Shown here piece after piece: positions 16,979-26,342 of a DNA stretch of 64,000 bases; the stretch's first letter is position 1, and each line of letters opens with the position of its first letter. This stretch comes from Roseovarius litoreus (GTDB taxonomy: Bacteria; Pseudomonadota; Alphaproteobacteria; Rhodobacterales; Rhodobacteraceae), in NCBI RefSeq assembly GCF_900142765.1, contig NZ_FRCB01000001.1:799799-863798 (forward strand), in the 5' to 3' direction. The notes under the pieces are model-generated. The model ran no database searches, was not told where the DNA came from, and was given only the letters and a program-made list of their open reading frames with translations. Both the position numbers and the translations under genes were made by a program.

Positions 16979-18846
16979 GCAGTTTTTTCACGCTTGCGCA
17001 GGCGCAACCGGGCCATGAGCAACGTCAGGGCTGCAGGCGTCATCCCATCGATGCGCGAGGCTTGCGCCAGATTCGCGGGGCGGGCAGCGGTAAGTTTGGT
17101 CTTGAGCTCGTTGGACAGCCCATCGATAGAAGAGAAATCGAGATCAGAGGGAATTTCCTGTGCCTCGTCGCGCTTCATCATTTCAACGTCACGGTTCTGA
17201 CGCTGGATGTAATTGGCATAGAGCGCGTCCTTCTCGAGCTGCGCCCGTGAGGCTTCGTCGATATCGGCCAATGTCGGATCCAGGGTGAGCAGATGCGAAA
17301 AGTCGATATCCGGGAAGGCGAGCAGCTGAAAGGCGGTGCGGCGGGAGCCGTCCTGATTGATTTTCAGTCCGGTCTTGATCAGGTCGCGGGGAGTGAAGCT
17401 GGCCGCGTCAAGACGCGCGCGGGCCGTTTCGAGGCGTTCCATCTTTTGGGCGAAAGCCTGACTGCGTTGCGGACCAACAAGGCCCGTAGCTATCCCCAGA
17501 GGCGTCAGGCGTTGGTCGGCGTTGTCGGCGCGCAGGGAAAGGCGAAACTCGGCGCGGGAGGTGAACATGCGGTAAGGTTCGGACACGCCACGGGTTATCA
17601 GATCGTCAACCATAACGCCGATATAGCTGTCCGAGCGGCTAAAGAGCAGAGGATCACGGCCTTGCACCGCCAGAGCGGCGTTCAACCCGGCGACAAGACC
17701 CTGGGCCGCCGCCTCTTCATAACCGGTGGTTCCGTTGATTTGACCGGCGAGATAAAGGCTGGGAACTGCCTTGACCGCGAGCGTGGCGTCAAGGGCGCGC
17801 GGATCGACGTAATCGTATTCGATGGCATAGCCCGGCTGCACGATCACGGCATGTTCCAGACCCGCAATCGACCGGACATAGTCGTGCTGCACCTCTTCGG
17901 GGAGGGAGGTCGAGATCCCGTTGGGATAAATCAGGTCGTCGGACAGGCTTTCGGGCTCGAGGAAGATCTGATGAGAGGTCTTGTCGGCAAAGCGCACGAT
18001 CTTGTCCTCAATCGACGGGCAGTAGCGGGGGCCGACGCCGTCGATATGGCCACCATACATCGCGGATCGATCAAGGTTGTCGCGAATGATGGCGTGCGTT
18101 TGCTCGTTTGTGTGGGTGATCCCACAGGAAATCTGCCGCGCGGTGGGTGCGTCCGAGAGGAACGAGAACAGCACGGGGTCATCATCGCCGGGCTGTTTTT
18201 CAAGAATGTCCCAGTCGATGGTTTTGCCATCGAGCCGGGGAGGCGTGCCGGTCTTGAGCCGCCCAAGCTTGAGCGCGAAACTGTCAAGCCGCTCGGCCAA
18301 TTTGATCGAGGGCTTGTCGCCCATGCGCCCCCCGGGGCGGGACACGTCGCCGATATGGATGACGCCGCGCAGGAACGTTCCGGTTGTCAGTACGACCGCG
18401 CCTGCGGAAATCTCGCTTCCGTCGGCGAGAGCGATGCCGGTGACACGCTCGCCTTTCATCAGGAAATCAGCGGCCTCACCTTCGATGATGCTCAGACCGA
18501 GTTGATTTTCGATCTCGGACAGCATCGCCTCACGGTAGAGTTTGCGATCGGCTTGGGCGCGCGGGCCTTGGACGGCTGGGCCTTTGCGGCGATTAAGCAG
18601 GCGGAACTGAATGCCGGCCTTATCGGCGACACGCCCCATGACACCGTCGAGCGCATCGATTTCGCGGACCAAATGGCCCTTGCCAAGCCCACCGATGGCC
18701 GGGTTGCAGGACATGACGCCAATGCCCGATTTGTTCAGGGTCACAAGGGCTGTGCGCGCGCCGACGCGTGCTGCGGCGCAGGCTGCGTCGCATCCGGCGT
18801 GACCGCCGCCGATCACGATGACATCAAAATGTTTCACGTGAAACAC
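16975..18846 (-). CDS. mnmG: tRNA uridine-5-carboxymethylaminomethyl(34) synthesis protein MnmG (GidA), 623 aa
   Basis: With MnmE this FAD protein modifies wobble U34 of several tRNAs. The dinucleotide-binding [14 protein letters not shown] starts near residue 9, and the GidA signatures [22 protein letters not shown] and [12 protein letters not shown] are present. The frame can start at GTG 18846 (MFHVKHFDV) or at GTG 18837 (MKHFDV). GAGGA abuts the first GTG but sits 9 nt before the second, so the second may be used. Both starts lie in a parS site. It is followed by rsmG (ATGA overlap) and preceded by mnmE 3 bp upstream. Confidence 0.96.
   Translation of the reverse strand: MFHVKHFDVIVIGGGHAGCDAACAAARVGARTALVTLNKSGIGVMSCNPAIGGLGKGHLVREIDALDGVMGRVADKAGIQFRLLNRRKGPAVQGPRAQADRKLYREAMLSEIENQLGLSIIEGEAADFLMKGERVTGIALADGSEISAGAVVLTTGTFLRGVIHIGDVSRPGGRMGDKPSIKLAERLDSFALKLGRLKTGTPPRLDGKTIDWDILEKQPGDDDPVLFSFLSDAPTARQISCGITHTNEQTHAIIRDNLDRSAMYGGHIDGVGPRYCPSIEDKIVRFADKTSHQIFLEPESLSDDLIYPNGISTSLPEEVQHDYVRSIAGLEHAVIVQPGYAIEYDYVDPRALDATLAVKAVPSLYLAGQINGTTGYEEAAAQGLVAGLNAALAVQGRDPLLFSRSDSYIGVMVDDLITRGVSEPYRMFTSRAEFRLSLRADNADQRLTPLGIATGLVGPQRSQAFAQKMERLETARARLDAASFTPRDLIKTGLKINQDGSRRTAFQLLAFPDIDFSHLLTLDPTLADIDEASRAQLEKDALYANYIQRQNRDVEMMKRDEAQEIPSDLDFSSIDGLSNELKTKLTAARPANLAQASRIDGMTPAALTLLMARLRLRKREKTA
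18830..18845. promoter_or_regulatory. parS site over the mnmG start codon
   Basis: TGTTTCACGTGAAACA is a perfect match to the 16-bp parS palindrome, about 3.2 kb from the proposed origin. It covers both possible mnmG start codons and encodes FHVK. Confidence 0.95.
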
Positions 18847-18849
18847 TCC

Positions 18850-20136
18850 TCATTTCCCAAGGCAAAAGCTTGCGAATATTTCGTCCAGGATGTTCTCGAT
18901 ATCGACGCGTCCTACCAGAGAATCGAGCGCACGGATAGCGGTTCGAATCTCTTCGGCGGTAATTTCTGCGGTGTCTTCGCCATCGGGCAACAGGGCAAGC
19001 GCCGACTGCAGCGCGGCGAGGCCACGCTCCATCGCCTGTTTGTGCCGCAGCCGGGTGGCGAGACCGGCGCCCGAGGCGCGCTTTGACAGGATCGCCGTGA
19101 TCCGCGCGATAAGGTCGGACACGCCGAGCCCGGTTTTGCCAGATATACCGTCAGCCGGGTTATCGGAGAGATCGGCCTTGGCGTTCAACACGATGTCGTC
19201 AGGTTCGGGGTTGAGATCGGGCGTATCGCCAGCCGTGATCAGGAACACCCTAAGATCGGCCGCCTGCGCCCGGGCAAGGGCGCGCTCGACCCCGATGGAT
19301 TCGACGATATCATCGGTTTCGCGGATCCCAGCCGTGTCCAGAAGCGTCACGGGCAGACCGCCCAAATCCATGCGGACTTCGATGACATCGCGGGTGGTGC
19401 CGGCAACTTCGGAGGTGATGGCGGCATCGCGGCCCGCCAAAGCATTGAGCAAGGTGGACTTGCCCACATTGGGCGCGCCGACAATCGCCACTTCGAAACC
19501 AGAGCGAATCCGCTCGGCGGTTGTCACGCCGGAGATTTCACGCTCGAGATCGTTGGTGACACTGGTCACCAGCTCTGTCACCTCGGGGGAGACGTCGACA
19601 GGCACATCTTCGTCGGCGAAATCGATCGTCGCTTCCAAAAGTGCGGCGGCGCGGATCAATGATGTTCGCCAGGTTTCAGCCCGTTTTCCAAGATCACCGG
19701 AGAGAACACGAAGCGCCTGTCGCCGCTGCGATTCGGTTTCGGCATCGATCAGATCGGCAAGCCCTTCGACCTGAGCCAGATCGAGGCAACCATTTTCCAA
19801 AGCACGACGGGTGAATTCGCCGGGTTCGGCCGGACGCAGATCATCGAGCGTCGACAGCGCATCAAGGACAGCGGCGACAACGGCTGTACTGCCATGAACA
19901 TGGAACTCGACGACATCCTCGCCGGTGAAGCTGTGCCCTTGCGCAAAGGTCAGGACCAGAGCTTCATCAAGGCGCATGCCATCCGGGGCGCGCAGGATGC
20001 GCAAGCTGGCTTCGCGCGGAGAGGGGACGGCCCCAGCGAGTGCCTGCGCCGCGCCGAACGCCAGAGGGCCCGACACACGGATAATCGCAACACCGGCTTT
20101 GCCCTGCGCCGTCGACAGGGCGTAGATCGTATCCAT
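18850..20136 (-). CDS. mnmE: tRNA modification GTPase MnmE, 428 aa
   Basis: It is the GTPase partner of MnmG in forming the 5-carboxymethylaminomethyl group of U34. The N-terminal folate-binding domain starts [22 protein letters not shown]. The G domain has [14 protein letters not shown] near residue 220, [10 protein letters not shown], and NAKADL. The C-terminus ends FASFCLGK, the diagnostic CxGK motif with the catalytic cysteine. The length, 428 residues, is slightly short of the usual ~450. It sits directly before mnmG. Confidence 0.96.
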   Translation of the reverse strand: MDTIYALSTAQGKAGVAIIRVSGPLAFGAAQALAGAVPSPREASLRILRAPDGMRLDEALVLTFAQGHSFTGEDVVEFHVHGSTAVVAAVLDALSTLDDLRPAEPGEFTRRALENGCLDLAQVEGLADLIDAETESQRRQALRVLSGDLGKRAETWRTSLIRAAALLEATIDFADEDVPVDVSPEVTELVTSVTNDLEREISGVTTAERIRSGFEVAIVGAPNVGKSTLLNALAGRDAAITSEVAGTTRDVIEVRMDLGGLPVTLLDTAGIRETDDIVESIGVERALARAQAADLRVFLITAGDTPDLNPEPDDIVLNAKADLSDNPADGISGKTGLGVSDLIARITAILSKRASGAGLATRLRHKQAMERGLAALQSALALLPDGEDTAEITAEEIRTAIRALDSLVGRVDIENILDEIFASFCLGK

Positions 20137-20161
20137 AGCGTTGCCCCCAAGAAGGCCGGTA

Positions 20162-21433
20162 TCAGGTGTTCATCGAATCGAAGAACTCGGTGTTGGTCTT
20201 GGTTTGCTTGAGCTTCGACAGAAGGAATTCGATGGCGTCGGTGGTTCCCATCGGGTTTAGAATCCGGCGCAGAACAAAGGTTTTCTGGAGATCGACCTTG
20301 TTGATCAACAGATCCTCTTTCCGTGTGCCGGACTTCAGGATGTCGATGGCCGGGAACACGCGCTTGTCGGCAATCTTGCGATCGAGCACGATTTCCGAGT
20401 TACCGGTTCCCTTGAATTCTTCGAAGATCACCTCGTCCATGCGGCTGCCAGTGTCGATCAGCGCGGTGGAAATGATAGTGAGTGAGCCACCTTCTTCGAT
20501 ATTCCGGGCCGCACCAAAGAACCTCTTGGGCCGCTGGAGCGCATTTGCGTCAACGCCGCCGGTCAGAACCTTGCCCGAGGATGGGACGACAGTGTTATAA
20601 GCCCTACCAAGTCTTGTTATAGAATCGAGAAGAATAACAACATCTCGTTTATGTTCGACAAGACGCTTGGCCTTTTCAATGACCATTTCAGCAACGGCCA
20701 CGTGGCGCGCCGCGGGTTCATCGAAGGTCGAGCTGATGACTTCGCCCTTTACCGAGCGCTGCATGTCGGTGACTTCTTCCGGGCGTTCATCGATCAGAAG
20801 AACGATCAGATAGCACTCGGGATGGTTCTTTTCGATGCTGTTGGCGATGGTCTGCAAGAGAACCGTCTTACCCGTGCGCGGGGGGGCCACGATCAGCGAG
20901 CGCTGACCCTTGCCGATGGGCGCCACCAGGTCGATCACGCGTGGAGAGCGATCCTTGATGGTCGGGTCTTCGATTTCCATCTTGAGGCGCTCATCGGGAT
21001 AGAGCGGTGTCAGGTTGTCGAACGCGATCTTGTGCTTGGCGCGCTCTGGATCCTGGAAATTGATCTGCTTGACCGTGGTCAGAGCGAAATAGCGCTCGTT
21101 TTCCTCGGGCGCGCGAATTTCACCTTCGATCGTGTCACCGGTGCGCAGAGAGAACTGCCGGATCGTTTCGGGCGAAACATAGATGTCATCGGGGCCGGGC
21201 AGGTAATTCGCCTCGGGAGAGCGGAGGAACCCGAAACCGTCCTGAAGCACCTCGAGCACGCCGTCGCCAAACACGGTCCAGCCTTCGTCCGCGCGTTCGC
21301 GCAGGATCTGGAACATCATCTCGCCTTTGCGCATGGTCGAGGCATTCTCGATCTCAAGCTCTTCGGCCATGGCAAGCAGATCCTTGGCACTGGTCGCCTT
21401 CAGATCAGACAGGTTCAAACGGTCTTCGGACAT
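20162..21433 (-). CDS. rho: Transcription termination factor Rho, 423 aa
   Basis: This hexameric RNA helicase releases RNA at Rho-dependent terminators. The N-terminal region starts [20 protein letters not shown], then the cold-shock-like RNA-binding domain with [23 protein letters not shown]. The ATPase domain has Walker [12 protein letters not shown] near residue 180 and [13 protein letters not shown]. The ATG at 21433 is used. The upstream 13 codons are not family sequence. It ends 25 bp before mnmE. The gene's leader (21434-21564) carries a small hairpin and direct repeats. Confidence 0.97.
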   Translation of the reverse strand: MSEDRLNLSDLKATSAKDLLAMAEELEIENASTMRKGEMMFQILRERADEGWTVFGDGVLEVLQDGFGFLRSPEANYLPGPDDIYVSPETIRQFSLRTGDTIEGEIRAPEENERYFALTTVKQINFQDPERAKHKIAFDNLTPLYPDERLKMEIEDPTIKDRSPRVIDLVAPIGKGQRSLIVAPPRTGKTVLLQTIANSIEKNHPECYLIVLLIDERPEEVTDMQRSVKGEVISSTFDEPAARHVAVAEMVIEKAKRLVEHKRDVVILLDSITRLGRAYNTVVPSSGKVLTGGVDANALQRPKRFFGAARNIEEGGSLTIISTALIDTGSRMDEVIFEEFKGTGNSEIVLDRKIADKRVFPAIDILKSGTRKEDLLINKVDLQKTFVLRRILNPMGTTDAIEFLLSKLKQTKTNTEFFDSMNT

Positions 21434-21472
21434 GGGGGGAATTCCTTGGGCATGACAAGCCAGCGAATGCAA

Positions 21473-21492
21473 AGCGTCATGTCAGCGTCATG
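21473..21492. repeat. Direct repeat in the rho leader
   Basis: AGCGTCATG occurs at 21473-21481 and again at 21484-21492, 11 bp apart (one helical turn). It lies between hemJ and rho. A regulatory role is possible but unsupported. Confidence 0.35.
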
Positions 21493-21506
21493 AATTGGAA
21501 ACGGGC

Positions 21507-21520
21507 CACCCGGACGGGTG
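21507..21520 (-). other. Small hairpin in the rho leader
   Basis: CACCCG / CGGGTG (6 bp) with a 2-nt centre lies ~75 bp upstream of rho and ~45 bp after hemJ. No U-run follows, so it is a weak terminator candidate for hemJ or part of a rho autoregulatory leader. Confidence 0.3.
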
Positions 21521-21564
21521 CTTGGCAGCTACATACGCATAGCGCATGCACGAGTCAACGACGC

Positions 21565-22014
21565 TCAGAATTTGATGATGACGGCGAGCACGATCACGAC
21601 CATCAAAACGGTCGGCACCTCGTTCATCATGCGGTACTGACGGCCGGTCAGTTGATTGCGCCCGGCAAGGAAATCCTTGCGCCGCAGACCGAGCCAATGA
21701 TGAAACCACGTCATCGCCAGAATGGCCCCACCCTTGGCATAGGGCCAGATCGCGGACCAATCGACGATACCAGGCGTGAACACCATCATCAGACCGAAGA
21801 CCCAGGACGCGATCATTGCCGGATTCATGATGACGCGCAGAAGCTTGAGCTCCATCGTCTGAAACACTTCATCGCGGCTGTCACCGGGAGAGGATTGCTC
21901 GACATGATAGACATAAAGGCGTGGCAGATAGAACAGCCCTGCCATCCACGAGATGACGGACATGATATGGAACGCTTTGCTCCAAGGATAGAGCACGATC
22001 AGGATATCGCTCAT
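21565..22014 (-). CDS. hemJ: Protoporphyrinogen oxidase HemJ, 149 aa
   Basis: This small membrane heme protein oxidises protoporphyrinogen IX in bacteria that lack HemG and HemY-type oxidases. The first helix WSKAFHIMSVISWMAGLFYLPRLYVYH holds the conserved histidine and FYLPRL motif. Four hydrophobic segments and WFHHWLGLRRKDFLAG near residue 105 fit the family. The ATG at 22014 is used. A TTG one codon upstream is not needed. It is the last gene on the left side of the proposed origin and is read away from it. Confidence 0.92.
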   Translation of the reverse strand: MSDILIVLYPWSKAFHIMSVISWMAGLFYLPRLYVYHVEQSSPGDSRDEVFQTMELKLLRVIMNPAMIASWVFGLMMVFTPGIVDWSAIWPYAKGGAILAMTWFHHWLGLRRKDFLAGRNQLTGRQYRMMNEVPTVLMVVIVLAVIIKF

Positions 22015-22099
22015 CAAGGGCCTCTTTCTTCGCTGTCTTCTCTATAAATAAAAATAAAGATTAAAAAGGTGATTGTTTGGAGTAGAGGAGCCATGAACC

Positions 22100-22108
22100 T
22101 GTGGATTA
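22100..22108 (-). promoter_or_regulatory. DnaA box (one mismatch)
   Basis: On the minus strand TAATCCACA matches TTATCCACA at 8 of 9 positions. It lies in the AT-rich gap proposed as oriC. Confidence 0.6.
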
Positions 22109-22145
22109 GCGGCTTGTCACATGGTTATGAACAGACCCGGAGCCA

Positions 22146-22154
22146 TGTGGATAA
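22146..22154 (-). promoter_or_regulatory. DnaA box (perfect)
   Basis: On the minus strand TTATCCACA is a perfect consensus DnaA box, next to the most AT-rich stretch of the gap. Confidence 0.8.
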
Positions 22155-22386
22155 AACCGTTAATTAATTTGTGAATATTGCATTCAAAGCTATTAAAGCA
22201 TTTATTATCAGATGCTTATGATAGACCGTGACAGAAGAATAACTTGAGGACAGATGCAGATCGACTTGGGTTATTCAGCGGACTGACTTATTCATATCCC
22301 CTGCGGATGAACGGAAGCCTTTTCGTGCGAGATGACGGAAGAAGTCCGGAGTCCTCGCCGGGGATGGATTTCTCGCCGATCAGTTC

Positions 22387-22401
22387 TTAAACCTTCGTTA
22401 A
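22387..22401. promoter_or_regulatory. CtrA-type box TTAA-N7-TTAA in the origin
   Basis: TTAA ACCTTCG TTAA is a perfect full CtrA site by the Caulobacter consensus, 25 bp before maf and 14 bp from a DnaA box. It could act on origin firing or on maf transcription. Confidence 0.6.
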
Positions 22402-22414
22402 GATATCCAAGAGG

Positions 22415-22423
22415 TTGTCCACA
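22415..22423 (+). promoter_or_regulatory. DnaA box (one mismatch) at the maf start
   Basis: TTGTCCACA matches TTATCCACA at 8 of 9 positions and ends two bases before the maf ATG. Confidence 0.55.
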
Positions 22424-22425
22424 AG

Positions 22426-23022
22426 ATGACGGAAATCATCCTTGCGTCGGGATCCGAGATCCGGCTGACCCTGTTGCGCAATGCCGGGGTCGAGGTGACG
22501 GCGATTCCGGCGCGCGTCGATGAGGATGCGTTGCGAATGGCGATGCAGGCCGATGCCGCGCCGCCGAGGGATATCGCCGATGCGCTGGCCGAGATGAAGG
22601 CCCAGAAGATCAGCGCCAAGCATCCAAGATCCCTGGTGATCGGGTGCGATCAGGTTCTGAGTTTCGAGGGTGATATCCTGAGCAAGCCGGAAACCCCCGA
22701 GGACGCCCGCGACCAACTGGAACGGATGCGCGGCAAGCGGCACGAATTGCTGTCCGCCGCGGTGATCTGCGAGGAGGGGCGGCCGATCTGGCGGCATGTG
22801 GGCGTTGTTCGCATGGTGATGCGGCCGGTGTCGGATGGCTATCTGGACGACTACGTGGCGCGGAACTGGGACAGTATCAGACATTCTGTCGGCGCCTATA
22901 AGCTGGAAGAGGAAGGCGTGAGGCTTTTCGCGCAGATACAGGGCGATTATTTCACGGTTCTTGGTTTGCCCTTGCTGGAGCTTTTGTCCTATTTGACGGT
23001 GCGAGGAGATCTGGAAGGATGA
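22426..23022 (+). CDS. maf: Maf/YceF-type nucleotide pyrophosphatase, 198 aa
   Basis: Maf proteins hydrolyse modified or canonical nucleoside triphosphates to monophosphates. The N-terminal LASGSEIRLTLLRNAG corresponds to the LASxSPRR motif but has E-I in place of P-R. GCDQVLSFEGDILSKP resembles the YceF (m7GTP) subgroup more than the dTTP/UTP subgroup. SVGAYKLEEEGVRLF near residue 150 is the usual C-terminal motif. It is the first gene right of the proposed origin and overlaps aroE by 4 bp. Its own promoter must lie within the origin gap. Confidence 0.9.
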   Translation: MTEIILASGSEIRLTLLRNAGVEVTAIPARVDEDALRMAMQADAAPPRDIADALAEMKAQKISAKHPRSLVIGCDQVLSFEGDILSKPETPEDARDQLERMRGKRHELLSAAVICEEGRPIWRHVGVVRMVMRPVSDGYLDDYVARNWDSIRHSVGAYKLEEEGVRLFAQIQGDYFTVLGLPLLELLSYLTVRGDLEG

Positions 23023-23852
23023 GTATGGAGAAAATCCCGTTGGCAGGGGTGATCGGATCGCCGATCGCGCATTCCAAGTCACCGCAACTGCATGGTCACT
23101 GGCTGAAGGTGAACGGGCTGAGGGGGCATTACATTCCGATGGATATCAGCCCCAACGATCTTGAGACCGTGCTGCGCACGCTGCCGAAAATGGGGTTTGT
23201 CGGCCTGAATGTGACGGTGCCCCACAAGGAAAAGGTGATGGAGTTCGCCGATCTGGTGACGGATCGGGCGACCTTGATTGGTGCGGCGAATACGCTGATT
23301 TTCCGCAAGGATGGCCGGATTCATGCCGATAACACGGATGGCTATGGCTTCATTCAGAACCTGCGTGAGAATGCGCCGAAGTGGAACCCGAAAGCAGGGC
23401 CCGCCGCGGTTCTGGGGGCAGGTGGTGCAGCGCGGGCGGTGGTTGCGTCCTTGCTGGATGCGGGTGTGCCCGAGATCCTGATTTCCAACCGGACCCGAGT
23501 GCGCGCCGAAGCGCTGAAAAACGATTTCGGCAAGCGGCTGACGGTGGTGGATTGGGTGCAGGCCGGCAATATGCTGGAAGAGGCGGTGACAGTGGTGAAC
23601 ACCACATCGCTCGGCATGATCGGAAAGCCGCGCCTGCGGGTGCCGCTGGATGGGCTGCGCAAGGATGCGGTGGTAACGGACCTTGTCTATGCACCACTGA
23701 AAACACGTCTCCTGGCCGAGGCCGAAGAGGCCGGTTGCGTGACGGTCGATGGGCTGGGCATGCTTTTGTATCAGGCGGTTCCAGGGTTCGAGCGCTGGTT
23801 CGGCGTGCGGCCCGTGGTGGATAGTGCGGCACGGGCAGCGGCATTGCGATGA
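23019..23852 (+). CDS. aroE: Shikimate dehydrogenase (NADP), 277 aa
   Basis: It reduces 3-dehydroshikimate to shikimate in the aromatic amino acid pathway. SPIAHSKSPQLHGHW binds shikimate, VTVPHKEKV carries the catalytic lysine near residue 70, and DNTDGYGF carries the aspartate. The Rossmann loop is LGAGGAARAVV near residue 133. ATGA overlaps join it to maf upstream and coaE downstream, so the origin-proximal genes form one operon. Confidence 0.96.
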   Translation: MSMEKIPLAGVIGSPIAHSKSPQLHGHWLKVNGLRGHYIPMDISPNDLETVLRTLPKMGFVGLNVTVPHKEKVMEFADLVTDRATLIGAANTLIFRKDGRIHADNTDGYGFIQNLRENAPKWNPKAGPAAVLGAGGAARAVVASLLDAGVPEILISNRTRVRAEALKNDFGKRLTVVDWVQAGNMLEEAVTVVNTTSLGMIGKPRLRVPLDGLRKDAVVTDLVYAPLKTRLLAEAEEAGCVTVDGLGMLLYQAVPGFERWFGVRPVVDSAARAAALR

Positions 23853-24442
23853 GCTTTGTTCTGGGTCTGACCGGGTCGATCGGCATGGGCAAATCGACAA
23901 CGGCTGCCATGTTTGCCGACGAGGGCTGCGACCTTTGGGATGCAGATGCGGCGGTGCACCGGCTTTATGCCGAGGGCGGCGCAGCGGTTGCGCCCATGCA
24001 AGACGCCTTTCCACAAGCGGTGGTGGATGGTGCGGTATCGCGCGCGCGGCTGAAAGAGATCATATCCGAAGATCCTGCTGCCTTGAGACGGATCGAGGCG
24101 ATTGTTCACCCGCTGGTCGCAGAGGATCGGGCCAAGTTCATCGCCGGCTCGACGGCGGATATCGTTGTTTTGGATATTCCGCTGCTGTTCGAGACGGGCA
24201 ACGAAGCGCAGGTCGATGCCATCGCTTGCGTGATCGTCCCGCCAGAGGAGCAACGCGCCCGTGTGATGGACCGGGGCACCATGACCGAAGCACAATTCGA
24301 AGCGATCCGGGACAAACAGATGCCGGCGGAGGAAAAGTGCCGCCGGTCCGATTATGTCATCAAGACCGATACGCTTGAGGCTGCGCGCAAACAGGTTCAG
24401 GATGTGGTCAGCGACATCAGGAGCAAGCTGGCCAATGCGTGA
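23849..24442 (+). CDS. coaE: Dephospho-CoA kinase, 197 aa
   Basis: It phosphorylates dephospho-CoA in the last step of CoA synthesis. The P-loop is [14 protein letters not shown] (residues ~6-19). [10 protein letters not shown] and the lid-region sequence with DIPLLFETG are typical. Overlaps of 4 bp with aroE and 8 bp with dnaQ show tight coupling. Confidence 0.95.
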   Translation: MSFVLGLTGSIGMGKSTTAAMFADEGCDLWDADAAVHRLYAEGGAAVAPMQDAFPQAVVDGAVSRARLKEIISEDPAALRRIEAIVHPLVAEDRAKFIAGSTADIVVLDIPLLFETGNEAQVDAIACVIVPPEEQRARVMDRGTMTEAQFEAIRDKQMPAEEKCRRSDYVIKTDTLEAARKQVQDVVSDIRSKLANA

Positions 24443-25169
24443 GATCGTTCTGGACACGGAAACCACCGGCTTCGACCCGGAGCAAGGCGACAGGATCGTC
24501 GAGATCGGGGCGCTGGAGCTTTACAACCACATGCCCACGGGGCGGACCTTTCATCATTACATCAATCCCGGACGCGGAATGCCGCAAGAGGCGTTCGAGG
24601 TGCATGGGATCGGTCCCGACCTGCTGGACGAGCCACGCCCCCCGCGCCCCGGAGAGATCACGCTGAAGGACAAGCCGCCGTTCGATCAGGTCGCGCATGC
24701 CTTCATCGAGTTCGTGGGGGATGCAAAACTGGTGATCCACAACGCGGCGTTCGACATGAAGTTTCTGAATGCCGAGCTGGGTTGGTTGAAGCTACCGCTT
24801 TTGCCGTGGGAGCAGGCCATCGACACACTGGCGATCGCGCGGCGGAAATTTCCCGGCTCGCCCGCGTCGCTCGATGCGTTGTGCCGGAGGTTCGCGATCG
24901 ACAATACCGCGCGGACATTGCATGGCGCGCTTCTGGATTCCGAAATTCTGGCGGAGGTCTATCTGGAGCTGATCGGCGGCCGTCAGCCGGATTTCGCGCT
25001 GTCGACACATCCTGTCGCGCAATCGGGCAGTGCCGAGACCGACATCGGATGGCGGCCAAAGCCACGGCCGCAGCCCCTGCCGCCCCGCATCAGCGAGTCC
25101 GAAGCCGCCGCCCATGCGGCTTTCATCGAAACCCTGGGCGACGGCGCGCTTTGGAAAAAGCTGGGATAG
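24435..25169 (+). CDS. dnaQ: DNA polymerase III epsilon subunit (proofreading exonuclease), 244 aa
   Basis: It is the 3'-5' proofreading subunit of the replicative polymerase. ExoI is [10 protein letters not shown] at residues ~5-14, ExoII is [11 protein letters not shown] near residue 100, and ExoIII is [14 protein letters not shown] near residue 158. The C-terminal tail is Pro-rich and probably binds the alpha subunit. The ATG at 24435 overlaps the coaE stop by 8 bp. The longer frame lies inside coaE. It is convergent with secB, 6 bp apart. Confidence 0.96.
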   Translation: MREIVLDTETTGFDPEQGDRIVEIGALELYNHMPTGRTFHHYINPGRGMPQEAFEVHGIGPDLLDEPRPPRPGEITLKDKPPFDQVAHAFIEFVGDAKLVIHNAAFDMKFLNAELGWLKLPLLPWEQAIDTLAIARRKFPGSPASLDALCRRFAIDNTARTLHGALLDSEILAEVYLELIGGRQPDFALSTHPVAQSGSAETDIGWRPKPRPQPLPPRISESEAAAHAAFIETLGDGALWKKLG

Positions 25170-25175
25170 ACCCGA

Positions 25176-25682
25176 TCAGGCGTCAGGCGTGGCCTTTTCG
25201 GCGGATTGTGCTTGCTGACGGCGGGCGATTTCGTTGCGATAGAGCTGGACGAAATCCATGTTTTCAAGGTTCAGGGGCGGGAAGCCACCGTCACGGGTGA
25301 CATCGTTGACGATCCGGCGAATGAACGGGAACAGCATCCGGGGACATTCGATCATCAGGAAGGGATGCATTTGCTCGTCGGGCACGCCTTCGATGTGGAA
25401 CACGCCGGCATATTCCATTTCCAGAACGAACAACGCCTCGTCGGTGGCCTTGTTCTTGGAGTCGATGCGCATCTTGACGACGACTTCATACTGATGCTCG
25501 ACCGAACGTTTCTTGGCGTCAAGGCTGACGCCGACCTGAACATCGGGGGTGACTTCACCGCCGGTGCCGCGCTGCGACAGGACGTTTTCGAACGACAGGT
25601 CACGAATGAACTGGGTGAGAGTGTTCATCTTGACTTGAGGCTGTTGGGCCTGTGCGGCTGCCCCGTTTTCTTGTTCCGACAT
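25176..25682 (-). CDS. secB: Protein-export chaperone SecB, 168 aa
   Basis: It keeps preproteins unfolded and delivers them to SecA. The conserved core includes FIRDLSFENV near residue 28, DVQVGVSLDAKK, YAGVFHIEGVPDEQMHPFLMIECPRMLFPFIRRIV, and GGFPPLNLENMDF. The tail is acidic and Gln-rich at both ends. It is convergent with dnaQ and lies 71 bp downstream of the fxsA-like gene. Confidence 0.96.
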   Translation of the reverse strand: MSEQENGAAAQAQQPQVKMNTLTQFIRDLSFENVLSQRGTGGEVTPDVQVGVSLDAKKRSVEHQYEVVVKMRIDSKNKATDEALFVLEMEYAGVFHIEGVPDEQMHPFLMIECPRMLFPFIRRIVNDVTRDGGFPPLNLENMDFVQLYRNEIARRQQAQSAEKATPDA

Positions 25683-25753
25683 GTATCGACTCCACTGAAA
25701 TGACGTTGGGCGAAGGATTAGCAGGAAGGGTTGGGGGCCTCAATCACAAGACG

Positions 25754-26233
25754 TCAATGCCGCGTCGTCCAGCCGGAGGGTTTGTGCGTGGGACGCTTGG
25801 TGGGGTCGACCTCGTGATACTCACCGTCGATGATGCCGGGATCATGTGGAGGGCGCGGCGCATCGCGCCCCATCTCGAACCGGGTGACGTGCACACGTTT
25901 GCGAAGGTATGCCAGCACAGCGACGCGCACCGGTGGCATCAGCAGGGCAAAGCCAACGGCGTCCGTGAAAAAACCCGGTGTCAGCAACAAAGCGCCCGCG
26001 ACAAGGATCATCGCACCATGAGCAAGCGGTTCTGTGGGGTCGTCGAGCTCGGAAAACGAGCGGCGCAGATCGTTCATCGCCAATCGACCTTGGGTGCGCA
26101 CAAGCCAAGCGCCCAGAACTGCCGTGAGGATGACGATGGCAAGCGTTGGCCAGAGGCCGATGGCGCCGCCGACCTGTATGAACAGGGCGATTTCGACAAC
26201 CGGCACCGCAAGGAAGGCCAGAAACAGCCACAT
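25754..26233 (-). CDS. fxsA: FxsA-family membrane protein, 159 aa
   Basis: This is a small cytoplasmic-membrane protein of the FxsA family. The E. coli member affects phage T7 exclusion by F plasmid. General function is unknown. Residues 1-50 form two hydrophobic segments with the signature VPVVEIALFIQVGGAIG. A third segment, ILVAGALLLTPGFFTDAVGF, starts near residue 75 and carries the GFxTD motif. The tail is charged and Pro-rich. The ATG at 26233 starts MWLFLAFLAV. Upstream codons are not family sequence. It is divergent from the Tim44-like gene. Confidence 0.88.
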   Translation of the reverse strand: MWLFLAFLAVPVVEIALFIQVGGAIGLWPTLAIVILTAVLGAWLVRTQGRLAMNDLRRSFSELDDPTEPLAHGAMILVAGALLLTPGFFTDAVGFALLMPPVRVAVLAYLRKRVHVTRFEMGRDAPRPPHDPGIIDGEYHEVDPTKRPTHKPSGWTTRH

Positions 26234-26342
26234 GGTCGCAACTCCTATGTCTAATTTGCTTGCAAGGTGGACTTGCTTGCCCGCGTCACCTACATAAGTT
26301 CGGACGTTCAACGTTTCCATGCCTGCTTGACATGAGGTGCCA

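Larger units (their letters stand above)
22015..22425. other. Proposed chromosomal replication origin (oriC)
   Basis: This 411-bp gene-free gap is much more AT-rich than its surroundings, especially 22041-22075 and 22151-22215. It carries a perfect DnaA box (22146-22154), two one-mismatch boxes (22100-22108, 22415-22423), a perfect TTAA-N7-TTAA CtrA-type box (22387-22401) and a GANTC site (22349-22353). GGAGCCATG is repeated 52 bp apart (22087, 22139), each copy just before a DnaA box. Genes are read away on both sides: hemJ, rho and mnmEG to the left, maf, aroE, coaE and dnaQ to the right. Two parS sites lie within 5.5 kb. This neighbourhood is the origin setting known from several alphaproteobacteria. 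Confidence 0.85.

Noticed and set aside
17293..19086. A 597-codon open frame on the + strand opposite mnmG and the end of mnmE
   Set aside because: It spans two real minus-strand genes and has no domain signature.
22430..23000. Maf as dTTP/UTP-type enzyme (YhdE class)
   Set aside because: The GCDQV and altered SPRR-equivalent motifs fit the YceF class better. A subgroup tree would settle it.
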